The notes under the pieces: model-generated | Seen by the model: only the letters and a program-made list of their open reading frames with translations | Databases searched by the model: none | What the model was told of the DNA's origin: nothing | Translations under genes and position numbers: made by a program | Part shown: one piece after another, positions 1 through 5,261 of the stretch | Numbering within the stretch: position 1 is the first letter of the stretch | Layout: each line of letters starts with the position of its first letter | NCBI GenBank assembly: GCA_002308555.1 | Contig: DBWD01000140.1 | Location: 2,615 to 7,875 of the forward strand | Source of the DNA: a bacterium UBP3_UBA1247 | Lineage (GTDB): Bacteria > UBA3054 | DNA length: 5,261 nt | Direction of reading: 5' to 3'

Positions 1-864
1 ACTTTCCCCGACGGTTTCCCGGAGGAATTTTTGCAGCGCTGGCTCAAAAAGACCGGGCTCAAGGGCTATCTTTGCAACAAACCAATCAGCGGAACTGTGG
101 TCATAAAGGAACTGGGCGAGGAGCACCTTAGAACGGGCTTCCCCATCGTCTACACCTCCGCGGACAGCGTTTTTCAGATCGCGGCCCACGAGGAGGCTTT
201 CGGCCTGGAGGAGCTGTACGAAGTCTGCCGCCTGACCAGGGAGATGGCGGACGAGCTGAGGATCGGCCGCGTCATCGCCAGGCCTTTCGTGGGCACCACC
301 AACGACAATTTCACCAGGACTCCCAACCGCCGGGACTACAGCATGCGCCCCAGGGGCGAGAATCTTCTCACCGCCCTGCAGGCGGCGGATCTTCCTTTTT
401 ACGCCATAGGAAAGATCGAGGACATTTACGCCGGCCTGGCGGTCACGAAGGCCGTGCACACCAAGTCCAACGCGGACGGCATGCAGAAGCTGGCCGCGGC
501 CATGGAGGAGCAGCCCGACGGCCTGATCTTCGCGAACCTGGTGGATTTCGACATGCTCTACGGCCACCGCCGCAACCCCAGGGGCTACGCGGACTGCCTG
601 GAGGAGTTCGACCGCCTGCTGGGCCCCCTTATCCTGCACATGGGCCGCAACGACCATCTGATCATCTCCGCCGACCACGGGCTTGATCCGACTTACAAAG
701 GCACCGACCACACCAGGGAGCGGGTGCCGCTTCTGATCTATTCTCCCGGAAGGGAGGCCAAAGCGCTGGGGACCAGGGAGACCTTCGCCGACCTGGGCGC
801 AACCGTTTCCGACATCCTGGGTCTTCCGCCCCTAACCTTCGGCAAGAGCTGCTATGCCTTATGA
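1..864 (+). CDS. deoB: Phosphopentomutase, 3' part (5' end outside window)
   Basis: Phosphopentomutase interconverts (deoxy)ribose 1-phosphate and (deoxy)ribose 5-phosphate in the cytoplasm, linking nucleoside breakdown to the pentose phosphate and deoxyribose-aldolase routes. The frame is open from base 1 (reads TFPDGFPEEF), so the TTG at 31 is an internal Leu codon and not a start. 287 residues are visible; the family is about 390 long, so roughly 100 N-terminal residues are missing, including the catalytic Thr and the first metal Asp. The visible metal-site residues match the Bacillus cereus enzyme in spacing: Asp (550-552) and His (565-567) in DFDMLYGH, Asp-His (673-678) in SADHG, and His (709-711) in GTDHT. 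The substrate-pocket motif TSADSVFQIAAHEE lies near 154-195. Its stop overlaps the start of the next gene. Assignment is secure; the start cannot be seen. Confidence 0.97.
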   Translation, partial: TFPDGFPEEFLQRWLKKTGLKGYLCNKPISGTVVIKELGEEHLRTGFPIVYTSADSVFQIAAHEEAFGLEELYEVCRLTREMADELRIGRVIARPFVGTTNDNFTRTPNRRDYSMRPRGENLLTALQAADLPFYAIGKIEDIYAGLAVTKAVHTKSNADGMQKLAAAMEEQPDGLIFANLVDFDMLYGHRRNPRGYADCLEEFDRLLGPLILHMGRNDHLIISADHGLDPTYKGTDHTRERVPLLIYSPGREAKALGTRETFADLGATVSDILGLPPLTFGKSCYAL

Positions 865-2168
865 AAACTCCCGTTGAGGTCATCGAGTCGAAAAAGCGCG
901 GCGAGGTCCTGGAAGAACGCGAGCTGCGGAATTTCTTCGCCGGTTACATGAAAGGCGAAGTGGCAGACTACCAGATGTCCGCCTGGCTCATGGCGGCCTG
1001 TTTGAAAGGGCTGGAGCCCTCGGAGATCCTGACCCTGACCAAATGCACAGTGGAAAGCGGCAGGCACCGCCCGCATGAGAATTATGACGGCAAGCCCGTC
1101 GTCGACAAACATTCCACCGGCGGCGTGGGGGACAAGCCAACCATAGTCCTTCTTCCGCTGGTGGCCTGCATGGGAGTTCTGGTGCCGACTTTGGCCGGCA
1201 GGGGATTGGGGCATACCGGCGGGACGGTGGACAAGCTGGAGTCTATTCCGGGACTGTTCCAGCAGTTCACCTGGGAGGAAGCCAGGAGATTTTTAAGGGA
1301 GAACGGCGCGATCTTCATGACCCAGACGGACGACGTGGCGAAACTTGACAAAAGGCTCTACGCCCTGAGGGACGTGACCGGCACCGTGGATTCCGTCGGG
1401 CTCATCACCGCTTCGATCCTTGGGAAAAAACTCACCGAGACGCTGGACGGTCTCACGCTGGACGTGAAATACGGCAGCGGCGCCTTCATGCGGACCTTCG
1501 AGGACGCCGAGCGGCTGGCCCTTTCGCTTTTCAGAACTGCCACATCCTTCGGCGTGCGCACGGAAGTTTTGCTGACGGACATGAACGAGCCTTTGGGCGA
1601 ATGGGCAGGCAACGCGGTGGAAGTCATGGAAGCCGTAAGAATGCTCAGGGGAGAAAAAGTTGAGGAGCGTTTCTTCAACGTCACCATGAGCCTGGCGGAA
1701 TCCATGTGCAAACTTGCCTTCCCCGAGGAGAAGAAAAGAGATTTCCGCCCTGAGCTGGAGAAGCTTCTCCTTAGCGGCGAAGCCTACGGGCGCTTCCTCA
1801 AGATCATCTCCTCCCAGGGCGCGGAAAAACGGGCCCTTGAAAATCTGGACGAGGTCCTCTCGCCCGCCCAGAACCTGACGGAATACAAAGCCTCCGAGAG
1901 CGGCTTCATCAGGAAAGTCGACACCTTCGGCGTGGGGCAGTTCCTGATCAGACTGGGCGCCGGGCGCCGCGTTTTGACCGACAGGATCGACCACAAGGCG
2001 GGCCTGCGCTTCCTGAAACATTTGGGCGACAAAGTCGAGAAGGGCGAGACGATCATGGAGGTCTATTCCTCCAGGCCGCTAGAAAAAGCGGAGATCTCGG
2101 AGATCTTCCTGATCGGGGAGGAGCCGGAAGATCCGGGATCCTACGTTCGCCACCTGAAAATTTCCTAA
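861..2168 (+). CDS. deoA: Thymidine/pyrimidine-nucleoside phosphorylase
   Basis: Splits thymidine, deoxyuridine and possibly uridine with phosphate, giving the free base and (deoxy)ribose 1-phosphate, the substrate of DeoB encoded just upstream. The 435-residue length matches the family (E. coli DeoA 440). Order: N-terminal helical domain (about 1-65), alpha/beta phosphate-binding domain with KHSTGGVGDK (83-92) and GRGLGHTGGTVDKLE (113-127), and a C-terminal domain (about 345-435) with the GFIRKVDTFGVG segment. Base-binding residues equivalent to E. coli Arg171, Ser186 and Lys190 are present as Arg170, Ser185 and Lys189. Phosphate-site Lys83, Ser85 and Thr122 are kept, the E. coli Ser95 position is Thr94, and the Ser113 position is Ala112. 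The start ATG overlaps the deoB stop (ATGA) and has only a weak AAGAG 12 bases upstream, which points to translational coupling. Thymidine-specific versus broader pyrimidine-nucleoside specificity cannot be settled by eye, so the symbol is a best guess. Confidence 0.93.
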   Translation: MKTPVEVIESKKRGEVLEERELRNFFAGYMKGEVADYQMSAWLMAACLKGLEPSEILTLTKCTVESGRHRPHENYDGKPVVDKHSTGGVGDKPTIVLLPLVACMGVLVPTLAGRGLGHTGGTVDKLESIPGLFQQFTWEEARRFLRENGAIFMTQTDDVAKLDKRLYALRDVTGTVDSVGLITASILGKKLTETLDGLTLDVKYGSGAFMRTFEDAERLALSLFRTATSFGVRTEVLLTDMNEPLGEWAGNAVEVMEAVRMLRGEKVEERFFNVTMSLAESMCKLAFPEEKKRDFRPELEKLLLSGEAYGRFLKIISSQGAEKRALENLDEVLSPAQNLTEYKASESGFIRKVDTFGVGQFLIRLGAGRRVLTDRIDHKAGLRFLKHLGDKVEKGETIMEVYSSRPLEKAEISEIFLIGEEPEDPGSYVRHLKIS

Positions 2169-2173
2169 AGGAG
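2169..2173 (+). promoter_or_regulatory. Shine-Dalgarno of the purine nucleoside phosphorylase gene
   Basis: AGGAG lies 5 bases before the ATG at 2179 and begins directly after the deoA stop. It supports that ATG as the start and shows this gene initiates on its own signal, in contrast with deoA, which seems to depend on coupling to deoB. Confidence 0.85.
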
Positions 2174-2178
2174 ACCTT

Positions 2179-2991
2179 ATGCTTGAATACGACATGATAC
2201 GACAGATCTGCGCTTTCCTTTACGACAAATGCCATATCGATCCGGAATACGCGCTGGTGCTGGGATCGGGCCTGGACGGCCTCTGCGAGGCCGTGGAGCC
2301 CATAGTCGAGATACCTTACTGCGACATACCCTACATTCCCGTTTCCACCGTCCAGAGCCACGTGGGCTCGCTGCTGGTTGGCAAGATCAACGGCAAGACC
2401 GCGGCGGTGATGCGGGGCAGGGTCCATCTTTACGAGGGCCACGAGCCCCCCGCGGTGGTCAGGCTTCTCAGGTCCCTCATCATCTGGGGCGCGGGCCGGG
2501 TCATACTGACCAACGCCGCCGGCGGCATCAACGCCTCCTTCAAGCCCGGCGACCTGATGCTCATCGAGGACCAGATCAACATGCAGGGCGTCTCCTCCCT
2601 TACGGGTTTCAACGACGACAGGATGGGCACCAGGTTCCCCGACATGTCGACGCTTTACGACGAGGACGCCAACATCGACATCATGGCGGCCGCGAAAAAG
2701 CTGGGGATCCATCTCTACCGGGGCGTTTACGCCGGCATGCACGGCCCGTCCTTCGAGACTCCCGCGGAGATAAACATGCTGAGGATCATGGGCGCCGACG
2801 TGGTGGGCATGTCCACGGTCCTGGAGGCGGAGGCCGCCCACCACATGGGGGCGAAAGTTTCCGGCGTCACGCTGGTGAGCAACTACGCCGCCAAGAAGGG
2901 CGGCGAGAAGATCACCCACGAAAGCGTCAGCGCCGCCTCCAAGGAAGGCGGTGAGAAGCTCGTCGGGATCCTGAAGGAGCACATCAAGTGA
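2179..2991 (+). CDS. punA: Purine nucleoside phosphorylase, class II (trimeric type)
   Basis: Phosphorolysis of inosine, guanosine and their deoxy forms to the free purine and (deoxy)ribose 1-phosphate. The 270 residues match the usual length of the family. Visible in order: phosphate-loop VLGSGLDG (27-34, Ser30), His61 in STVQSHVG, Arg81 and His83 in RGRVHLYEG (79-87), LTNAAGG (110-116), GPSFETPAEI (189-198, with the Phe-Glu base pocket), GADVVGMSTV (205-214) and Asn235 in LVSNYAA, then His247. Asn at 235 (equivalent to human PNP Asn243) favours 6-oxopurines; methylthioadenosine phosphorylases carry Asp in this pocket. Two residues are unusual: Asp33 where GSGLG is normal, and Arg79 where Gln is usual. 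It is the third gene of the operon, 10 bases after deoA, and supplies DeoB with sugar phosphate from purine nucleosides. No convincing hairpin terminator follows it. Confidence 0.95.
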   Translation: MLEYDMIRQICAFLYDKCHIDPEYALVLGSGLDGLCEAVEPIVEIPYCDIPYIPVSTVQSHVGSLLVGKINGKTAAVMRGRVHLYEGHEPPAVVRLLRSLIIWGAGRVILTNAAGGINASFKPGDLMLIEDQINMQGVSSLTGFNDDRMGTRFPDMSTLYDEDANIDIMAAAKKLGIHLYRGVYAGMHGPSFETPAEINMLRIMGADVVGMSTVLEAEAAHHMGAKVSGVTLVSNYAAKKGGEKITHESVSAASKEGGEKLVGILKEHIK

Positions 2992-3005
2992 GAGGCGCCG
3001 CCGCT

Positions 3006-3034
3006 TTGACATAAAAGGTCGGTTATATTAAAAT
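3006..3034 (+). promoter_or_regulatory. Predicted sigma-70 type promoter for the arginine decarboxylase gene
   Basis: A perfect -35 hexamer TTGACA (3006-3011) is followed after 17 bases by TAAAAT (3029-3034), five of six matches to the -10 consensus. It lies in the only AT-rich stretch of an otherwise GC-rich window, between two same-strand genes. Transcription would start near 3041, leaving a leader of about 45 bases. A TATATT at 3024 would give only a 12-base spacer and is less likely to be the -10. The promoter suggests the decarboxylase is expressed independently of the nucleoside operon. This is a sequence match only. Confidence 0.75.
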
Positions 3035-3070
3035 ATCTTCCAATCTTTAAACCCTTAAAAATCTAACCAT

Positions 3071-3075
3071 CGGAG
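3071..3075 (+). promoter_or_regulatory. Possible Shine-Dalgarno of the arginine decarboxylase gene
   Basis: CGGAG ends 11 bases before the ATG at 3087, a somewhat long spacing. A second purine run, GAGAGA (3080-3085), sits almost against the start codon and is too close to be a normal site. No other in-frame start precedes the conserved protein, so the ATG at 3087 is still the best choice. Confidence 0.5.
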
Positions 3076-3086
3076 TCGCGAGAGAA

Positions 3087-3629
3087 ATGATCCCCAGTCA
3101 GGTTTTCTTCACAAAGGGCGTGGGCGTCCACAAGGACCGCCTCAGCAGTTTTGAAGACGCGCTGCGCATGGCCGGCATCCAGGCCTGCAATCTGGTCACC
3201 GTTTCCAGTATTCTGCCGCCGCGCTGCAAGATCATCCCCAGGAGGAAAGGCATCGCCCTTCTCAATCCGGGAGAGATAACCTTCACGGTCATGGCCAGGA
3301 TCGACACCAACGAGCCCGGGCGCCAGATCGTGGCTTCCGTGGGCCTGGCCCAGCCCGCCGACGGCAACCACTACGGCTATCTGTCCGAGCACCACACCTA
3401 CGGCGAGACCGACGAGACAGCCGGCGAATACGCCGAGGACCTGGCCGCCACCATGCTGGCCACCACCCTGGGCGTGGACATGGACCCGGACGCCGACTGG
3501 GACGAAAGGAAAGAGATGTACCGCATGAGCGGACGCTTCGTAAGGACCACCAACTGCACCCAGTCCGCCAGGGGCGACAAGAACGGCCTCTGGAAAACGG
3601 TGGTGGCCGCCGCGGTCTTCATCGAATAG
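3087..3629 (+). CDS. pdaD: Pyruvoyl-dependent arginine decarboxylase
   Basis: Converts L-arginine to agmatine and CO2, an entry to polyamine synthesis or an acid-response reaction. Members of this family (Methanocaldococcus jannaschii PvlArgDC, chlamydial AaxB) are made as a proenzyme that cuts itself within a Ser-Ser pair, giving a beta chain and an alpha chain whose new N-terminal Ser becomes the pyruvoyl cofactor. Here the site is VSSILPP, with cleavage expected between Ser40 and Ser41, giving chains of about 40 and 140 residues. Other family blocks: [20 protein letters not shown] near the N-terminus, [12 protein letters not shown] (61-72), and [14 protein letters not shown] (97-110), where Glu101 is probably the catalytic acid (inferred). 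The 180-residue length fits. It has its own promoter upstream and a terminator downstream. No other polyamine gene is in the window. Biosynthetic or acid-resistance role cannot be told from sequence. Confidence 0.94.
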   Translation: MIPSQVFFTKGVGVHKDRLSSFEDALRMAGIQACNLVTVSSILPPRCKIIPRRKGIALLNPGEITFTVMARIDTNEPGRQIVASVGLAQPADGNHYGYLSEHHTYGETDETAGEYAEDLAATMLATTLGVDMDPDADWDERKEMYRMSGRFVRTTNCTQSARGDKNGLWKTVVAAAVFIE

Positions 3630-3647
3630 GAATCGAAAACAGGAAGC

Positions 3648-3682
3648 AAAAAAATTCCCGGCCCGCGCCGGGAATTTTTTTT
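3648..3682. terminator. Bidirectional intrinsic terminator between converging genes
   Basis: A hairpin with GC core CCCGGC (3657-3662) and GCCGGG (3667-3672), loop CCGC (3663-3666), is extended by T-T and a run of A-T pairs. It is flanked by seven A (3648-3654) on the left and eight T (3675-3682) on the right. Read on either strand it gives a GC stem followed by a U-run, so it can end both the arginine decarboxylase transcript (+) and the mntP transcript (-). The mntP stop codon (3681-3683) lies inside the T-run. Confidence 0.93.
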
Positions 3683-4253
3683 AGGCCTTGTTCAGGAAGA
3701 CGTGCTCGACAAGTATCTTCACGCCCAGCAGTATCAGGACGACGCCTCCCGCTATTTCCGCCTTGGAGCTGAACTTCGTCCCGATAAGTTTCCCGAAGCT
3801 CACGCCCAGGGCCGAGATGGTGAAGGTGGTCAGCCCTATGAGAAGCGCGGGAAAAATGATCGCGTCCTGGATCATGGCCAGGGAAACGCCCACCGCCAGG
3901 GCGTCGATGGAAGTGGCCACGGCCAGTTTCAGCATCAAAAAAAAGGCCAGGGAGGAGGAGAGTTTTTTCTCCTCGTCTTTCTCGAAGACTGCTTCCCTGA
4001 TCATGTTGGCGCCGATGAGAAGCAGAAGCCCGAAGGCGATCCAATGGTCGAAGCTGGCGATAAGGGAGGTGTAGCGGGCGGAGAGGAAGAAGCCAATCAC
4101 GGGCATCAAAAACTGAAATCCGCCGTACCACAAACCTATCACGAGAACGTGCTTGAGGCTGAAGCTTTTTAAGGTCAGGCCCTGGCAGATGGAGACGGCG
4201 AAAGCGTCCATGGAAAGGGAGACGCCCAGCAGGATGATCTCAAAGATCGACAT
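3681..4253 (-). CDS. mntP: Manganese efflux pump MntP (YebN family)
   Basis: Small inner-membrane protein that exports Mn2+ and protects against manganese excess. 190 residues (E. coli MntP 188). It is built as two related three-helix halves; helices fall near residues 4-24, 36-57, 69-90, 102-126, 132-153 and 166-186. Each half opens with the family signature: LSMDAFAVS (13-21, Asp16) and ATSIDALAVG (113-122, Asp117), matching the acidic membrane residues of E. coli MntP. Other matches to E. coli are HWIAF (70-74) and KAEIAGG (164-170). The charged loop EKDEEKK (91-97) separates the halves. The ATG at 4253 lies 14 bases inside the upstream methyltransferase gene, with GGAG (4260-4263) 6 bases before it, so the two are probably coupled. 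A Mn-sensing riboswitch leader is not possible immediately upstream, since that DNA is coding. Regulation would have to act further upstream, outside the window. Confidence 0.95.
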   Translation of the reverse strand: MSIFEIILLGVSLSMDAFAVSICQGLTLKSFSLKHVLVIGLWYGGFQFLMPVIGFFLSARYTSLIASFDHWIAFGLLLLIGANMIREAVFEKDEEKKLSSSLAFFLMLKLAVATSIDALAVGVSLAMIQDAIIFPALLIGLTTFTISALGVSFGKLIGTKFSSKAEIAGGVVLILLGVKILVEHVFLNKA

Positions 4254-5261
4254 TCGCTTCTCCGGTCATGTCAGTTTCGAACTCGTCCGCCTGCTCTTCC
4301 CGTTTCTGTCTTTCCTCCTCCTCTTTTTTCAGCGCGCTCTTGGTGGGGTTGCCGAAACCTTTGCCGCGCCACTCGAAGAGCGAGATGAGCTCGAAGTGCT
4401 TGGTGTGGGGGAAGAGGTCCAGGGGCTGGATCTTCACGAGATAGAAGCCCGCGTCCGCGAATTTGGCGGCGTCCCGGGCGAAGGTGGGCGGGCCGCAGGA
4501 GATGTAGATGAGTTTCTTGGGCCTGAGATGTTTCACCGCGGAGACCGCCTTGTTGGTCAGGCCGGTGCGGGGGGGATCCAGGACGCAGACGTCGGGCTGG
4601 CAGCCTTCCTCCAGCAGGCCGTGGAGATAATTTTCCGCGTAGTCGGCGGTGTATTCGCAGTTGGCCAGCCCGGCGGCCTCGGCGTTCTTTTTGGCGTAGG
4701 CGATGGAGGAGGGGTCAAGCTCCACCCCCAGGACTTTCCGGACGTCCTTGGCCAGGGAGAGGCCGAAGAAGCCCGCGCCGCAGTATACGTCCAGCAAAAG
4801 GTCCTCTTTTTTAGGCTGGGCGAATTCCCTGACGACTTTCGCGAAAGTCTCCAGCAGGGAAGGGTTGACCTGGAAGAAGCCGCTGTAGGAATTGTAGAAG
4901 CGCAGGCCGTTCACGTCGTAGAAGACGTCCTCGCCGCCCAGGCTCTCACGGCTCTTCAGGTCGTAGGGCCCGGAGCAGACCAGGTTGTGGTTGTCCTTGA
5001 AATAATAATAGGGCTCGCCGCTGTGGGTGCGCAATACCAGAAGCTTGTCCTCCATGCGCATGGGCAGTTTGGAGAAATCCTCCTCCAGCTCGAAGATGGG
5101 GCATTCCCTAAGGGGGAAGATATCCCAGGCGCTGTCCTTGAGGCAGAAGCCGTAGTAGGGCTCGCCGAATTCGTCCAGGGCGGGATGGAGGTCGATGCGG
5201 TTGCGGTAGTGGGTGTTTTTGGGGGAGGGGATGACGGGCAGTATTTCCGGCAGTTCCAGAA
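4240..5261 (-). CDS. rlmD: RlmD/RumA/TrmA-family RNA (uracil-5-)-methyltransferase, 5' end outside window
   Basis: Transfers methyl from S-adenosylmethionine to C5 of a uridine in 23S rRNA, or possibly tRNA. The frame stays open to the right edge, so the ATG at 5061 is an internal Met; upstream it reads on through YRNRIDLHP and CPIFE. 339 residues are visible, and the missing part should hold any TRAM domain and the first three iron-sulfur cysteines. Motifs: GFFQVN (61-66 counted from that internal Met), SAM-binding LLLDVYCGAGFFGLSLA (88-104), VELDPSS (113-119), LDPPRTGL (161-168), catalytic Cys in YISCGPPTFARD (codon at 4495-4497) and LFPHTKHFE (216-224) with the Glu likely acting as base. 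The catalytic block reads SCGPPT where SCNPAT or SCDPAT is usual. The Cys at 5101-5103 aligns with the fourth cluster cysteine of E. coli RumA (Cys162). A charged tail of about 40 residues follows the catalytic domain. RlmD versus RlmC/TrmA cannot be decided without the N-terminus. Confidence 0.9.
   Translation of the reverse strand, partial: LELPEILPVIPSPKNTHYRNRIDLHPALDEFGEPYYGFCLKDSAWDIFPLRECPIFELEEDFSKLPMRMEDKLLVLRTHSGEPYYYFKDNHNLVCSGPYDLKSRESLGGEDVFYDVNGLRFYNSYSGFFQVNPSLLETFAKVVREFAQPKKEDLLLDVYCGAGFFGLSLAKDVRKVLGVELDPSSIAYAKKNAEAAGLANCEYTADYAENYLHGLLEEGCQPDVCVLDPPRTGLTNKAVSAVKHLRPKKLIYISCGPPTFARDAAKFADAGFYLVKIQPLDLFPHTKHFELISLFEWRGKGFGNPTKSALKKEEEERQKREEQADEFETDMTGEANVDL
4260..4263 (-). 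promoter_or_regulatory. Shine-Dalgarno of mntP, inside the upstream gene
   Basis: On the minus strand CCGGAG is followed by 6 bases and then the ATG at 4253. The site is embedded in the last codons of the methyltransferase gene. It decides the mntP start and suggests that ribosomes finishing the upstream gene re-initiate here. Confidence 0.8.

Noticed and set aside
31..33. TTG at 31 as start of phosphopentomutase
   Set aside because: Ten upstream codons give the conserved TFPDGFP segment; the gene is cut by the window edge and the TTG is a Leu codon.
1293..2021. Minus-strand open frame of 242 codons opposite the pyrimidine phosphorylase gene
   Set aside because: Fully inside a secure plus-strand gene, with no family motifs or ribosome site; a composition artefact.
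2229..2954. Plus-strand open frame of 241 codons in another frame of the purine nucleoside phosphorylase gene
   Set aside because: Very high in Arg, Gly and His with no domain pattern; the +3 frame of a GC-rich gene, not a dual-coding region.
2960..3005. Intrinsic terminator after the purine nucleoside phosphorylase gene
   Set aside because: Only a short GGCGCC palindrome (2994-2999) without a stable stem or a T-run; no support for a hairpin terminator here.
2053..3012. Long open frame of 319 codons on the minus strand opposite the purine nucleoside phosphorylase gene
   Set aside because: It mirrors the codon-position GC bias of the real gene, shows no recognisable family and is rich in His, Arg, Gly and Val as expected for an antisense shadow.
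3619..4131. Minus-strand open frame overlapping mntP and running across the terminator
   Set aside because: Arg- and Gly-rich, no motifs, and it reads through the hairpin; mntP in the other frame has clear membrane helices and signatures.
5059..5061. ATG at 5061 as start of the RNA methyltransferase
   Set aside because: The frame stays open to the window edge and the upstream codons encode family-like sequence (YRNRIDLHP, CPIFE), so this is an internal Met.
1..5261. Mobile element, defence system, CRISPR array, tRNA or novel multi-gene system
   Set aside because: No transposase, integrase, terminal repeats, spaced direct repeats or cloverleaf sequence seen; all genes belong to well-known families and fill the window.

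Overview
The window is GC-rich, densely coded bacterial DNA carrying six protein genes, two of them cut by the window edges. Nothing in it fixes the lineage. The gene set is bacterial housekeeping: nucleoside salvage, polyamine precursor synthesis, manganese efflux and rRNA/tRNA methylation. Frequent AGG arginine codons and a bacterial class II purine nucleoside phosphorylase beside phosphopentomutase recall some anaerobic bacteria, but that is only an impression. I see no mobile elements, RNA genes, CRISPR arrays or long repeats.

Left part (1-2991, + strand): a nucleoside catabolism operon. It runs from the 3' part of phosphopentomutase (deoB), through a pyrimidine/thymidine phosphorylase (deoA type) that overlaps deoB by an ATGA junction, to a class II purine nucleoside phosphorylase (punA type) 10 bases further on, which has a strong Shine-Dalgarno. 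The two phosphorylases release (deoxy)ribose 1-phosphate from pyrimidine and purine nucleosides. DeoB then isomerises it to the 5-phosphate for central carbon metabolism.

Middle (2992-3682): a 95-base AT-rich spacer holds a near-consensus sigma-70 type promoter (TTGACA, 17 bases, TAAAAT). It drives a stand-alone pyruvoyl-dependent arginine decarboxylase, which makes agmatine from arginine. This gene ends at a long hairpin with an A-tract on one side and a T-tract on the other, a bidirectional terminator serving the two converging transcription units.

Right part (3681-5261, - strand): a 5'-truncated RlmD/RumA/TrmA-family RNA (uracil-5-)-methyltransferase is followed by mntP, a small manganese efflux pump. 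mntP starts 14 bases inside the methyltransferase gene, so the two are probably co-transcribed and translationally coupled.

I looked for an undescribed system and did not find one. The points worth a second look are modest: an Ala at a phosphate-binding Ser position of the pyrimidine phosphorylase, unusual residues in the purine phosphorylase phosphate site, a promoter with a small palindrome over its -10 element, and the compact terminator and overlap layout of the mntP unit.
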